Source: Phytohabitans houttuyneae
Lineage (GTDB): Bacteria > Actinomycetota > Actinomycetes > Mycobacteriales > Micromonosporaceae
Direction of reading: 5' to 3'
Length of the DNA: 64,000 nucleotides
NCBI RefSeq assembly: GCF_011764425.1
Contig: NZ_BLPF01000002.1
Location: 496,997-560,996 of the forward strand
Under the pieces are notes generated by a model. It worked only from the letters and a program-made list of their open reading frames with translations. It had not been told where the DNA came from and ran no database searches. The position numbers and the translations under genes are program-made. This document shows, piece by piece, positions 16,539 to 25,853 of this stretch (position 1 is its first letter; every line of letters begins with the position of its first letter).

Positions 16539-18941
16539 GTGAGTCAACGCTTGCGAAGAAGAGCCCGCCGGCGGGTCACCGCCGTCGTGGTGACGGCGCT
16601 TTTGGCGGTACCGTCAACGGCCTGGGCCGCCGAGGAAAACCTCATCCTGAACGGTGGGTTCGAGAGCGGCCTCACCAACTGGTTCGCAAACAACGGGAAT
16701 GCGACCGACAGCGCGGTGCTGACGCCGACGGCGGACGCCTACTCCGGTGCGAGCGGTGTGCTCGTCACCAACCGGGCGACGACCGGGTCCGGGCCCATGC
16801 AGGACCTGTCCGGCAAGGTGCAGGCCGGACAGACGTACGCCCTCACCGCCCGGATCAAGTACGAAAACGCGAACGGGCCGGCGACCAAACAGTTCTTCGC
16901 CACCATGCACTACGGCGGCGGTACCTACACGAACCTTGTGAGCGTCCAGGCGAGCAAGGGCCAGTGGGCCCAGTTCAACGGAACCTTCACCATCCCGGCG
17001 GGGCAGAACGTGTCGACGGCGCGGCTGTTCTTCGAGACGCCCTGGACGAGCACACCGTCCTCGGATCCGGACCTGCACCTCATGGACTTCAAGCTCGACG
17101 ACGTGTCCGTGCTCGGGGCGGCACCACCCCCGCCGCCGTCGAAGACCATCGAGGTCGTCGGCAAGCTGCCCGGAGAGCACAACCCATTGATCGGGCACAA
17201 GTTCGGCGCGGACGGGTTCGGCTTCGTGCACGGCGGCCGCGTGTACATGTACCTGACCAACGACACGCAGGGCTACGCGCCCGACCCGGTGACCGGCGTG
17301 TCGCCGACCATCAACTACGGCAACATCAACCAGATCACCGTCCTGTCCTCCGCGGACCTGGTCAACTGGACGGACCACGGCGAGATCCAGGTCGCCGGTC
17401 CCAATGGCGTGGCGCCCTTCACCAGCAACTCGTGGGCGCCCGGCATGGCCCGGAAGGTCGTCAACGGCACCGAGAAGTTCTTCCTCTACTACGCCAACGG
17501 CGGCGGCTCGAGCAACGTGATCACCGGAGCGTCGCCGCTGGGTCCGTGGACCAGCGAGCGCACCACCACACTGATCAACGGCTCCACACCGGGCGCCGAG
17601 GACGTGGCGTGGAAGTTCGACCCGGCTCCGCTCGTCGACGACGACGGCGAGGCGTACCTGTACTTCGGCGGGGGCCCGGCGTCGACGAGCATGCCGCCGG
17701 CCGAGCGCTTCAACAACCCGAAGAACATCCGCGCGATCGGGCTCGGCGACGACATGGTCTCTACCGAGGGCAGCGCCGTGGTCGTCGACGCGCCGGTGTC
17801 GTTCGAGGCGGGCCATGTCTTCAAGCGCGGGGAGAGGTACTACTTCTCGTACTCCTCGCACTTCGGCGGCAACGACTTCGGCGGCTCGCAGACCCCGCTG
17901 CCCGGCTACCCGGGCGGCGGGCAGATCGGCTACATGATCTCCGACGATCCGATGTCGTGGCCGAAGGAGACCTACGCCGGTGTGCTCTTCCCGAACCAGT
18001 CGCAGTTCTTCGGCGCCGGCACCGGCGGCAACAACCACCAGTCTGTGTTCGAGTTCCAGGGCAGGTACTACTTCACCTACCACGCGCCGACGCTGAACAA
18101 GCGCATCAACGGAAACACCACGCAGGGGTACCGCAGCCCGCACATCCAGGAGCTGACCTTCAACCCGGACGGCACGATCCAGCAGGTGGTCGGCACCTAC
18201 GCCGGCGTGGACCAGGTCGAGAGCTTCGACCCGTACCGGGTCTTCGAAGCCGAAACCCTCGGCTGGAGCAAGGGCATCGCCACCGCGAAGGTCGACGGCG
18301 CGTCCGCCGAGTTCGGCGCGGCGGCACCCAACCTTGTGCTGCGCGACGTCGACAGCGGCGACTGGACCGCGCTGTCATCGGTCGACTTCGGCACCGGCGG
18401 CGCCGCGACGGTGACCGCGAAGTTGCGGGCGCTGTCCGCGGGTGCGCGCGTTCAGGTGCGCCTGGACTCGCTCACCGGCCCCGTGGTCGGCACCATCACG
18501 GCCGGTGCGCCGAGCGGCGAATGGGCCGAGGCCACTGCCGAGCTCAGCGGGGTCAACGGTGTCCACGACGTCTACTTCACGTACGACGGGCCGGCGGGCC
18601 AGGACCTCGTCGAGATCGACAACTGGGCATTCGCACCCGGCCAGGCCGAGCTGCCGATAACCGTCACCGCCCAGCCGCGGTGCGTCGCCGGCAAGGCGTA
18701 CCTCGCGGTGCAGGCGCGCAACGGCCACGACCTGCCGGTGGACATCGCCATGCAGACCGTCTACGGCGACCGGGCCGTCGCCGGCGTCGCGCCCGGAGCC
18801 AACGCCTACCAGTCGTTCCCGACCCGGACGTCCTCGATCGCGGCCGGCTCGGCGACCATCCGCGCCAGCGGGACCATCGACGGCGCGGACGTGGTCACCG
18901 TCCACACCGCCGCCTATCCCGGCCTCGCCTGTACCGGATAG
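16539..18941 (+). CDS. Secreted CBM4/9-GH43-CBM6 arabinofuranosidase/xylosidase-like enzyme
   Basis: An 800-residue secreted protein. Signal peptide (1-27), CBM4/9-type domain (about 28-190, from NLILNGGFESGLTNW), GH43 propeller (about 204-545), CBM6-like domain (about 562-703) and the same Cys-bounded C-terminal module as the preceding gene (about 703-800). Putative catalytic acids: Asp in FGADGFGFVHGG, Asp in FDPAPLVDDDG, Glu in EAGHVFKRG. The arrangement GH43-CBM6 is that of arabinoxylan arabinofuranohydrolases. GTG start with GAAGGAGG seven bases before it. Probably co-transcribed with the first GH43 gene, giving a pair of secreted enzymes for decorated xylan. Confidence 0.9.
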   Translation: MSQRLRRRARRRVTAVVVTALLAVPSTAWAAEENLILNGGFESGLTNWFANNGNATDSAVLTPTADAYSGASGVLVTNRATTGSGPMQDLSGKVQAGQTYALTARIKYENANGPATKQFFATMHYGGGTYTNLVSVQASKGQWAQFNGTFTIPAGQNVSTARLFFETPWTSTPSSDPDLHLMDFKLDDVSVLGAAPPPPPSKTIEVVGKLPGEHNPLIGHKFGADGFGFVHGGRVYMYLTNDTQGYAPDPVTGVSPTINYGNINQITVLSSADLVNWTDHGEIQVAGPNGVAPFTSNSWAPGMARKVVNGTEKFFLYYANGGGSSNVITGASPLGPWTSERTTTLINGSTPGAEDVAWKFDPAPLVDDDGEAYLYFGGGPASTSMPPAERFNNPKNIRAIGLGDDMVSTEGSAVVVDAPVSFEAGHVFKRGERYYFSYSSHFGGNDFGGSQTPLPGYPGGGQIGYMISDDPMSWPKETYAGVLFPNQSQFFGAGTGGNNHQSVFEFQGRYYFTYHAPTLNKRINGNTTQGYRSPHIQELTFNPDGTIQQVVGTYAGVDQVESFDPYRVFEAETLGWSKGIATAKVDGASAEFGAAAPNLVLRDVDSGDWTALSSVDFGTGGAATVTAKLRALSAGARVQVRLDSLTGPVVGTITAGAPSGEWAEATAELSGVNGVHDVYFTYDGPAGQDLVEIDNWAFAPGQAELPITVTAQPRCVAGKAYLAVQARNGHDLPVDIAMQTVYGDRAVAGVAPGANAYQSFPTRTSSIAAGSATIRASGTIDGADVVTVHTAAYPGLACTG

Positions 18942-18978
18942 CTCCGGACCAACTCCAGAAAGGACGATGGAACATCGC

Positions 18979-19608
18979 ATGAGCAGAAGACGCAGAAGGC
19001 TCGTCGCGGCGGGTGCCGCGGCGGCGGTACTGGCCGGGCCGCTCGCGCTGGCGTCGCCGGCGGTGGCGGCGCCGGGGGACAGTGACGATGTGCGGGTCAC
19101 GGTGGACATCGAGGAGATCCGGGAGCCGGGTGTGCTGGCGATGTCGATCGCGGGTGACTCGGTGGCGCTGGCCGAAAACGGTTCGACGCTGCTGGTCCGG
19201 CAGTTCGTCGGTACGTTGCCGACGGTCACGGTGACCGACACGCGGATCGCGGAGGAGGTGCCGGAGGGTGCGGCGTGGGCCGTGCTGGGCAGTGCGACGG
19301 ACTTCGCGGGTGATGGGGGGCAGCCGGCGATCAGTGCCGGTCATCTGGGTTGGGCGCCGAACCTGATCGATGGCGGTGACACCGGGTTGGTGACCGAGGG
19401 TGAGGAGGTGGTGACGGTTCTCGACGAGCCGACGCAGCCGGGGAACAATGTCGGTCTGGTGGACCAGGAGTTGCTGGTGTCGACGTTCGACTCCGAGGCT
19501 GTCGCCGGTGACTCGTACTCGGTCAACGCCAACCTGTTCCTGCGGGCTCCGGCGGATGTCGCGGCGGGCTCGTACACGTCGACGCTGACCCTGTCCCTGT
19601 TCGAATGA
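18979..19608 (+). CDS. Small secreted beta-rich protein of unknown function
   Basis: About 209 residues (213 if ATG 18967 is used; an AGGA lies too close to that ATG, and a weak GGA suits 18979). Arg-rich start and a signal peptide ending near SPAVAAPGD. The mature part is acidic, has no cysteine, and reads as beta strands. The end NANLFLRAPADVAAGSYTS plus TLTLSLF resembles the C-terminal strand pattern of WxL-like and spore/wall-associated domains, but I do not recognise the family. It follows the GH43 pair by 37 bases and ends at a strong terminator, so it is probably the last gene of that operon. Third-codon positions are richer in G than in neighbours. Confidence 0.75.
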   Translation: MSRRRRRLVAAGAAAAVLAGPLALASPAVAAPGDSDDVRVTVDIEEIREPGVLAMSIAGDSVALAENGSTLLVRQFVGTLPTVTVTDTRIAEEVPEGAAWAVLGSATDFAGDGGQPAISAGHLGWAPNLIDGGDTGLVTEGEEVVTVLDEPTQPGNNVGLVDQELLVSTFDSEAVAGDSYSVNANLFLRAPADVAAGSYTSTLTLSLFE

Positions 19609-19614
19609 CGCACC

Positions 19615-19646
19615 GGTGGAGGGCCGCCGCGACGCGGCCCTCCACC
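19615..19646. terminator. Bidirectional terminator hairpin
   Basis: A perfect 13-bp stem (GGTGGAGGGCCGC and complement, 6-base loop) lies between the convergent small secreted protein gene and the aldo/keto reductase gene. No T run is present, as is common in high-GC actinobacteria. Confidence 0.7.
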
Positions 19647-19653
19647 TGCCCCC

Positions 19654-20634
19654 TCAGATCCCAGTCTTGATCAGTCCGGCCGCCGCCAGCGCCGGCCACA
19701 GCGCGGCCGGGACGTCAGCGCCCGCCCGCTGGAGGGTCTGCCGAACCTGAGTCGCCGTGCCCATCCCGACGACGGTGCAGGTGACCGCGGGGTGAGCCCG
19801 CACATACGCCAGCGCTGCCTCGGGAAGAGTGGTGCCGTGGCTCTGGCAGATCCGCGCGATGCGCGTCGCGCGGTCGAGCAGGTCGGTCGGAGCCTGCTGG
19901 TAGTTGTAGGTGGCGTTCGCCGAGGGCCAGTCGCGCGCCAGCAGCCCCGAGTTGTAGACGCCGGCGATCACCACCGCCACGCCACGCGCCTCGGCGGCCG
20001 GCAGCAGGTCATCCAGCGCACCCTGTTCGAGCAGCGTGAACCGGCCGGCACACATCACCAGGTCGATGTCGGTCTCCTGGACGAAGCGGGTGAGCATCGG
20101 AGACTGGTTCATGCCGGCACCGATGGCGCGGATGACCCCTTGGGCGCGCAGCTCGACCAGCGCCGGTATCGCCTCGGTCGCGGCCTGCTGCCAGTGCTCG
20201 TCGGGATCGTGCAGGTACACGACGTCGATGCGGTCCAGGCCGGTGCGCTCGAGGCTGGATTCGAGGGAGCGCAGCACGCCGTCGCGGCTGAAGTCCCAGA
20301 CGCGGCGGTGGTCGGCCGGCACCTCGAAGCCTTCGGTGTCGGTCAGATGCGCGGTGTCCGCCGACGGCACCAGCAGCCGTCCCACCTTGGTCGAGAGCAC
20401 GAAGTCGTCTCGTGGTCGCGAGCGCAGCGCGGCTCCGAGGCGCCGCTCGGACAGCCCGAGGCCGTAGTGAGGGGCGGTGTCGAAGTATCGGATCCCGGCG
20501 TCCCAGGCCGTGTCGACCGCCGCGGCGAACTCCTCGTCGCTGCGCACGCGGTACATGTTGCCGCCCTGGGAGGCGCCGAAGCCGAGCTCGGTGAGGTGGA
20601 CCTCGGGTCGGCGCTGTACGGCCACGGTCTTCAT
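19654..20634 (-). CDS. Aldo/keto reductase, probable L-fucose (D-threo-aldose) 1-dehydrogenase
   Basis: A 326-residue NAD(P)-dependent reductase of the AKR family. The catalytic tetrad is visible: Asp in IRYFDTAPHYG, Tyr in the same motif, Lys in LSTKVGR and His in VVYLHDPDEHW. Its length and motifs match D-threo-aldose 1-dehydrogenases, which oxidise L-fucose, D-arabinose or L-galactose to the lactone. It is the last gene of the minus-strand arm (GntR, zinc dehydrogenase, SDR, AKR) of a cluster that also holds L-fuconate dehydratase and an L-fuconolactonase-like hydrolase. That context supports step one of L-fucose oxidation; the family alone would not. Confidence 0.85.
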   Translation of the reverse strand: MKTVAVQRRPEVHLTELGFGASQGGNMYRVRSDEEFAAAVDTAWDAGIRYFDTAPHYGLGLSERRLGAALRSRPRDDFVLSTKVGRLLVPSADTAHLTDTEGFEVPADHRRVWDFSRDGVLRSLESSLERTGLDRIDVVYLHDPDEHWQQAATEAIPALVELRAQGVIRAIGAGMNQSPMLTRFVQETDIDLVMCAGRFTLLEQGALDDLLPAAEARGVAVVIAGVYNSGLLARDWPSANATYNYQQAPTDLLDRATRIARICQSHGTTLPEAALAYVRAHPAVTCTVVGMGTATQVRQTLQRAGADVPAALWPALAAAGLIKTGI

Positions 20635-20640
20635 CGCGGC

Positions 20641-21402
20641 CTACCGCCCCAGCCAGCCACCGTCGACGGCGATGGCGGCGCCATGCACGTAGTCGGCTGC
20701 CGGCGAGGCGAGAAAGACCACGGCACCGGCCAGGTCTTCGGGGCGGCCCCATCGGCCGGCGGGGATGCGATCGAGGATGGCGGTGTTGCGGGCCGGGTCG
20801 TCGCGCAGCGCCCGGGTGTTGTCGGTGCTGATGTAGCCGGGGACGACAGCGTTGACGTTGACGCCGTGCGGAGCCCATTCGTTGGCGAGGGCACGGGTGA
20901 GCCCCAACAGGCCGGACTTCGCCGCCGTGTAGCCGGGCACGTTGACTCCACCTTGGAAGCTGAGCAGCGAGGCGGTGAAAATGACCTTTCCGCGGCCGCG
21001 GGCAACCATTGCCCGGCCGAGCTCGCGGCTCAGGATGAACTGTGCCGACAGGTTTACCGCGACAACCTCGTCCCACATGTCGTCGGTGTGCTCGGCGGCC
21101 GGGGCGCGCTTGATCGTCCCCGCGTTGTTGACCAGGATGTCCACGGCCTGGTCACGGTCCTCGAGCCGTGCGGCGAGGTCGGCGACGGCGGAACGGTCGG
21201 CGAAGTCCACCCGGTACCCGGTGAAGCCCCGGCCGTGGCTGCGGACGCGCTTTTCCACCTCGCTGCCGGTGGTCTCCAGCTGTGCGCTGACGGCGACGAT
21301 GTCCGCGCCGGCGGCGGCCAGCGCGTCGGCGATGGCCAGGCCGATACCGCGGCGGGCTCCGGTGACGACAGCGAGCCGGCCGGACAGGTCGAACGGGTTC
21401 AC
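20641..21402 (-). CDS. SDR oxidoreductase, probable 2-keto-3-deoxy-L-fuconate dehydrogenase (KduD-like)
   Basis: A 253-residue short-chain dehydrogenase. Cofactor motif TGARRGIG near residue 17, NNAG in the fourth strand, and YTAAKSG giving the catalytic Tyr/Lys pair; SLLSFQGG supplies the serine. It resembles 2-deoxy-D-gluconate 3-dehydrogenase (KduD) and the KDF dehydrogenase of the non-phosphorylative L-fucose route. The ATG overlaps the stop of the zinc dehydrogenase by 4 bases, and the AKR gene follows after 6 bases, so the three are one operon. Assignment to 2-keto-3-deoxy-L-fuconate rests on context. Confidence 0.83.
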   Translation of the reverse strand: MNPFDLSGRLAVVTGARRGIGLAIADALAAAGADIVAVSAQLETTGSEVEKRVRSHGRGFTGYRVDFADRSAVADLAARLEDRDQAVDILVNNAGTIKRAPAAEHTDDMWDEVVAVNLSAQFILSRELGRAMVARGRGKVIFTASLLSFQGGVNVPGYTAAKSGLLGLTRALANEWAPHGVNVNAVVPGYISTDNTRALRDDPARNTAILDRIPAGRWGRPEDLAGAVVFLASPAADYVHGAAIAVDGGWLGR

Positions 21403-22424
21403 GAGGTCTCCTGGCAGTCGATGAGGACCTTCATGACATTGCCGCCACCGCGCAGTCTCGCGAAGGCCTCGGCGGTGTTCGTCAGTGGCTCCACGTGGGT
21501 GATCAGGGTTTCCGCGCCGACCCTGCCGGCACTCAGCAGCTCGATCGCGGTGTCGTAGTCCGCACGCTGGTACACACGGGCGCCGATCATCGTGAGCTCG
21601 CGCCAGAAGAAGCGGAACACGTCGATCTCCCGTGGCTGGCTGTGTATGCCGACGACGACGAGCCGGCCGCGGACAGCGAGCAGTTCGACAGCTGTGGCGA
21701 TGCCCGCGGCGGAGCCGGAGACCTCGAAGGCCACGGCCGCGCCCGCGTCGCCGGTCATCGCCGCGACTTCGCCGGCGAGGTCGTCGACCGCGGGGTCAAG
21801 CGTCCGGATGCCGAGCTGTCCGGCGATCTCCCGCCGTTGCGCGTCGACCTCCACCAGAACGACGTCCGCGTCGACCGAGCGAGCCACGAGTGCGATCAGC
21901 ACACCGATCGGCCCGCCGCCGATCACGACCGCCGTCTCCCCGGCGCCCAGGCCCGAACGGCGCACGTCGTGGACGGCGACCGCGGTCGGCTCGACCAGGG
22001 CGCCGTGGGTGAGCGGCAGGCCGGCCGGCAGGGGCACGACGACATCGGCCGGTACCGTCCAGCGCTGCTGCATGGCCCCCACCGAGTCGATGCCGATGAA
22101 GTCGAGCCGCTGGCAGATGTGCTGGTGACCGGCCCGGCAGGCGGGGCAGGTGCCGCACCACCGCAGGGGCATCACGGTCACCGGCGTGCCGGCGGCGAGG
22201 TCGGTGACTCCCGCGCCGACGGCGGCGATCCGGCCCGACATCTCGTGGCCGATCGTCTGCGGGACACGCACGCGATGGTCCATGTGGCCGTGCAGTATGT
22301 GCAGATCGGTACCGCAGATGCCGGTGTAGGCGACGTCGATCTGCACCTCGCCGGCGGCCGGCGGGACGGGCGGACGGTCCTCCACGACGATGGTCGAGTT
22401 GCCGGTGTACAGGGCTGAACGCAT
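21399..22424 (-). CDS. Zinc-dependent medium-chain dehydrogenase (sorbitol/threonine dehydrogenase type)
   Basis: A 341-residue MDR enzyme. Catalytic zinc ligands are seen in GICGTDLH and GHEMSG, structural zinc ligands in CGTCPACRAGHQHIC, and the Rossmann motif in VIGGGPIGVLIAL. The frame stays open upstream to 22631, but MRSALYTGNSTIVVEDRP is the natural N-terminus; a GAGG site lies just before ATG 22424, and the upstream stretch reads as shadow sequence. It sits 20 bases after the GntR gene and overlaps the SDR gene. It could oxidise an intermediate of L-fucose breakdown or a related polyol; its exact job is uncertain. Confidence 0.85.
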   Translation of the reverse strand: MRSALYTGNSTIVVEDRPPVPPAAGEVQIDVAYTGICGTDLHILHGHMDHRVRVPQTIGHEMSGRIAAVGAGVTDLAAGTPVTVMPLRWCGTCPACRAGHQHICQRLDFIGIDSVGAMQQRWTVPADVVVPLPAGLPLTHGALVEPTAVAVHDVRRSGLGAGETAVVIGGGPIGVLIALVARSVDADVVLVEVDAQRREIAGQLGIRTLDPAVDDLAGEVAAMTGDAGAAVAFEVSGSAAGIATAVELLAVRGRLVVVGIHSQPREIDVFRFFWRELTMIGARVYQRADYDTAIELLSAGRVGAETLITHVEPLTNTAEAFARLRGGGNVMKVLIDCQETS

Positions 22425-22444
22425 AGGAACCCTCGCTCGGGATG

Positions 22445-23149
22445 TCAGGAGCCGCTCGGCGCGTCCGGGTCGTCGCGAAGGTGGGCGCGCAGCCAGGTCT
22501 CCGTGGTGGTGATGTGCATCAGGGCGGCCGCCTGCGCCTGGATCGCGTCGCCGGCGGCCAGCGCCATGTAGATCGCCTCGTGCTCGCGCAGCGTCCGCCC
22601 GGCCGCGTCGGCGTCGACCAGACCCCGCCACACGCGTGCGCGCACGGTCCGGCTGGAGATGCCTTCGAGGACGGTCGACAGCGTCTCGTTGCCGGTGGCC
22701 GCGACCACCGCGCGGTGGAACGCGGCGTCGTGCTGGTTGAGCAGCTCTACGTCGTCGGCCGCCGCGCGCATCGCCTCGAGGTGGCCTTTGACCTCGGCCA
22801 GCTGCTGAGGTGAGATGCGAGTGGCGGCCAGGCCGGTGGCGGCGGTCTCGAAGAGCCGCCGCACCTCGGTCAGCTCCAGCATGGTGTCGCCGCGCAGCAG
22901 CTCCACGGCGCCGCTGATGCCTTCCAGCAGGAGGCGTGGCTCAAGGCTGGTCACGAAGGTGCCGTTGCCCCGCCGGACCTCGAGCACCCGTGCGGCCACC
23001 AGCGCACGCACGGCCTCGCGCATGATGTTGCGCCCCACGCCCAGATCGGAGGCGAGCTGCTGCTCCGGCGGCAGTCGAGAGCCCGGCGGGAGCTCGCCGG
23101 ACTGGATCATCTCGCGGAGGCGTGTCATCGCCTTGTCGGTCAGCGACAT
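22445..23149 (-). CDS. FadR/GntR-family transcriptional regulator with FCD ligand domain
   Basis: A 234-residue regulator. N-terminal winged helix (LREMIQSGELPPGSRLPPEQ, then LASDLGVGRNIMREAVRALV) and a C-terminal all-helical FCD domain with the metal-binding pattern HDAAFHRAVVAATGN and HEAIYMALAAGD. FCD-GntR proteins usually respond to sugar acids, and L-fuconate or its keto product is a sensible ligand here. It is the first gene of the minus-strand arm and divergent from the L-fuconate dehydratase gene, the usual position for the controller of both arms. Confidence 0.9.
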   Translation of the reverse strand: MSLTDKAMTRLREMIQSGELPPGSRLPPEQQLASDLGVGRNIMREAVRALVAARVLEVRRGNGTFVTSLEPRLLLEGISGAVELLRGDTMLELTEVRRLFETAATGLAATRISPQQLAEVKGHLEAMRAAADDVELLNQHDAAFHRAVVAATGNETLSTVLEGISSRTVRARVWRGLVDADAAGRTLREHEAIYMALAAGDAIQAQAAALMHITTTETWLRAHLRDDPDAPSGS

Positions 23150-23306
23150 GTGGGTCCCTTGGCTGGTCTCGCCGGCGAGGCGGCCAGCGGTCGACGATTT
23201 CGCGTGCTCACCGTAGCAGGTGATCCCATGTCTGGAAACATTCGCGTTTTCGTGGATGCCGTGCCTCGGAGTGAAAGCCCTTTAGTGGGCCAGATTTCCA
23301 GGACGT

Positions 23307-23338
23307 GTCTAGACGGCGAGGTGGTCGAGGGCTATAAA
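23307..23338 (+). promoter_or_regulatory. Candidate promoter and GTCTAGAC palindrome before L-fuconate dehydratase
   Basis: TAGACG (23310-23315) and TATAAA (23333-23338) form a -35/-10 pair with a 17-base spacer, 61 bases before the dehydratase start. The 8-bp palindrome GTCTAGAC (23307-23314) covers the -35 element and is a plausible binding site for the divergent GntR regulator. The palindrome is short and seen once, so this is tentative. The remaining 250-base gap shows no gene. Confidence 0.4.
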
Positions 23339-23399
23339 GACATCCCATGGCCCATGGTTTCGTGGGCAAGGCGGTCTACGGCTGAGATGGGCGGGCGCA

Positions 23400-24701
23400 A
23401 TGTCTGAGGTGATCACCTCGGTGGACGCGGTTGACGTCCGCTTCCCCACCTCTCGCGAGCTGGACGGTTCCGACGCGATGAACCCGGAGCCGGACTACTC
23501 GGCGGCGTACGTGACGATCCGCACCAGCGGCGGCGAGGAAGGGACCGGGCTGGCGTTCACGGTCGGGCGTGGCAACGATCTTCAGGTCGCCGCGATCCGA
23601 GCGCTGGCGCCCTTGGTCGTCGGCCTGCCGGTCGCGGACGTCCTGGGTGACCTGCGCGCGTTCTCCGAGCGGCTGACCGGCGACAGCCAGTTGCGCTGGC
23701 TCGGCCCGCACAAGGGAGCCATCCACATGGCCGCCGGTGCCGTCGTCAACGCGGCCTGGGATCTGTACGCCCGCCGCGAGGGCAAGCCGTTGTGGCGGCT
23801 GCTGGCCGAGATGTCCCCGGCGCAGCTGGTCAGCTTGGTCGACTTTCGGTACCTGCGCGATGCGTTGACACCGGAAGAGGCGCTGGACCTGCTGCAGCGG
23901 GCGCAGGCGGGTCGGGAGCAGCGACAGCGAGACCTGCTCGCCCACGGCTATCCGGCTTACACCACCACGCCTGGCTGGCTGGGCTACACCGACGAGAAGC
24001 TCGTCCGGCTCGCCAGGGAGGCGGTCGCCGAGGGCTTCGGTCTGATCAAGCTGAAGGTCGGTGCCGACAACAAGGCGGACATCCGGCGGGTCGCGCTCGC
24101 CCGCGAAGCCGTGGGCGGTGACGTGCGCATCGCCATCGACGCCAACCAGGCGTGGGGGGTCGAGCAGGCGATCACCTGGTTGAGGTCGCTGGCTCCGTAC
24201 GACCCGTACTGGATCGAGGAGCCGACGTCGCCTGACGACGTGCTCGGCCACGCCGCGATCCGCGAGGCCGTGACGCCGATCAAGGTGGCCACCGGCGAGC
24301 ACTGCCACAACCAGGTCATGTTCAAGCAACTGCTTCAGGCGCGCGCGATCGACGTCCTCCAGCTGGATGCCACGCGCGTGGCTGGTGTTAACGAGAACAT
24401 CGCGATCCTGCTACTGGCCGCCAAGTTCGGGGTGCCGGTCTGTCCGCACGCGGGCGGGGTCGGGCTCTGCGAGATGGTCCAGCACCTGGCGATGTTCGAC
24501 TACGTGGCGGTCAGCGGCAGCACCGAGGGCCGGGTCATCGAGTACGTGGACCACCTGCATCAGCACTTCGTCGATCCGGTCACCGTCCGGGACGGGCGCT
24601 ACCTCGCACCGCAGGCTCCTGGCATCGGGGCGCGGATGCACCAGGAGTCGGTGGTCGCGTACCGGTTCCCTGACGGTCCACAGTGGAACAACGAGATTTG
24701 A
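23400..24701 (+). CDS. L-fuconate dehydratase (enolase superfamily)
   Basis: A 433-residue enzyme that dehydrates L-fuconate to 2-keto-3-deoxy-L-fuconate. The match to characterised L-fuconate dehydratase is unusually clear: the KxK pair in LIKLKVG falls at Lys217/Lys219, and the Mg2+ ligands fall at Asp247 (IDANQAW), Glu273 ([10 protein letters not shown]) and Glu300 (GEHCHN). The catalytic His350 lies in [10 protein letters not shown]. All are within one residue of the Xanthomonas enzyme as I recall it. Length is normal. ATG 23400 has only a weak purine stretch upstream. It begins the plus-strand arm and is followed by an ABC importer and a lactonase-like gene, so uptake and breakdown are encoded together. 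Confidence 0.93.
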   Translation: MSEVITSVDAVDVRFPTSRELDGSDAMNPEPDYSAAYVTIRTSGGEEGTGLAFTVGRGNDLQVAAIRALAPLVVGLPVADVLGDLRAFSERLTGDSQLRWLGPHKGAIHMAAGAVVNAAWDLYARREGKPLWRLLAEMSPAQLVSLVDFRYLRDALTPEEALDLLQRAQAGREQRQRDLLAHGYPAYTTTPGWLGYTDEKLVRLAREAVAEGFGLIKLKVGADNKADIRRVALAREAVGGDVRIAIDANQAWGVEQAITWLRSLAPYDPYWIEEPTSPDDVLGHAAIREAVTPIKVATGEHCHNQVMFKQLLQARAIDVLQLDATRVAGVNENIAILLLAAKFGVPVCPHAGGVGLCEMVQHLAMFDYVAVSGSTEGRVIEYVDHLHQHFVDPVTVRDGRYLAPQAPGIGARMHQESVVAYRFPDGPQWNNEI

Positions 24702-24760
24702 GAGCGGCACGCTCAGCTCCCCACGCTTCACCTCCGGGCATCTTCCACATAGGAGTTGTG

Positions 24761-25828
24761 ATGAAACCGAGAAGCATCGCCGCGACCGCGGCAGTCCTGT
24801 TGTCCGCCGCAGCGTTGCTGAGCGCGTGCGGCGGCGACGATACGACGGGTGCCGACGGCGGCAGCAAGGCAGCAGTGGTCGGCGTCGACTACCCGCGCTC
24901 CGACACCGACTTTTGGAACTCGTACATCAAGTACACCCCGCAGTTCGCCACCGAGCTGGGGCTGGATCTGAAGACCACCAACTCGCAGAACGACGTGGCG
25001 AAGCTGACCTCGAACGTGCAGTCGTTCATCAGCCAGGGCGTCAAGGGCATCGCGATGGCACCGCAGGACACCGCCGCCATCGCACCGGCGCTGCAGTCGC
25101 TGGCGTCCAAGAAGATTCCGGTCGTCACCATCGACACCCGCCCGGACCAGGGCGAGGTCTTCATGGTCGTCCGGGCGGACAACCGCGCCTACGGCGAGAA
25201 GGCGTGCCACTTCCTCGGCACCAAGCTCAAGGGCGCCGGCAAGGTTGTCATGCTGCAGGGCGATCTGGCATCGATCAACGGCCGCGACCGCACCGAGGCG
25301 TTCAACGACTGCATGAAGAAGAGCTACCCGGGCATCACGGTCTTCGGTGAGGCGACAAACTGGGACGGCGCGCTCGCCTCGCAGAAGCTGCAGATCCGGC
25401 TGACCGAGCACCCGGACATCAAGGGTGTGTACATGCAGTCGAGCTTCGCCCTGGCCGGCACGCTCCAGCTGCTCAAGCAGCGCGGCCTGCTCGCACCGCC
25501 GAGCGACCCGAAGCACGTCTTCGTCGTCTCCAACGACGGCATCCCGAAGGAGCTGCAGGACATCGCCGCCGGCAACATCGACGCCACCGTCTCCCAGCCC
25601 GCCGACCTCTACGCGAAGTACGCGCTCCAGTACCTGAAGGCCGCGATCGAGGGCAAGACCTTCCAGCCTGGCCCGACCGACCACGACAGCACCATCATCC
25701 AGGTACGCGACGGCGTGCTCGAAGACCAGCTCTCCGCACCCCTGGTCACCGCGGACGGCGCGGAGTACGGCGGTGTGCCGAGCCTCAAGCCCGACGACAA
25801 GTCCCTGTGGGGCAACAACATCGGCTAG
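24761..25828 (+). CDS. Sugar ABC transporter substrate-binding lipoprotein (probably L-fucose)
   Basis: A 355-residue lipoprotein with lipobox LLSAC (Cys23) and a ribose-binding-type fold (VVGVDYPRSDTDFWNSY near the mature N-terminus, GIAMAPQDTAAIAP, VVTIDTRPDQ). I chose ATG 24761 rather than the longer frame because AGGAG lies five bases before it and the signal peptide begins there. It lies 59 bases after the dehydratase gene and 25 bases before the ATPase gene. L-fucose as ligand is inferred from the catabolic genes on both sides. Confidence 0.88.
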   Translation: MKPRSIAATAAVLLSAAALLSACGGDDTTGADGGSKAAVVGVDYPRSDTDFWNSYIKYTPQFATELGLDLKTTNSQNDVAKLTSNVQSFISQGVKGIAMAPQDTAAIAPALQSLASKKIPVVTIDTRPDQGEVFMVVRADNRAYGEKACHFLGTKLKGAGKVVMLQGDLASINGRDRTEAFNDCMKKSYPGITVFGEATNWDGALASQKLQIRLTEHPDIKGVYMQSSFALAGTLQLLKQRGLLAPPSDPKHVFVVSNDGIPKELQDIAAGNIDATVSQPADLYAKYALQYLKAAIEGKTFQPGPTDHDSTIIQVRDGVLEDQLSAPLVTADGAEYGGVPSLKPDDKSLWGNNIG

Positions 25829-25853
25829 CCGGCCGCGGAGGAGAGGCGGGTAC

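Noticed and set aside
24380-24400. GTTAACG sequence as an operator
   Set aside because: It lies inside the L-fuconate dehydratase coding sequence and lacks the mirrored half.
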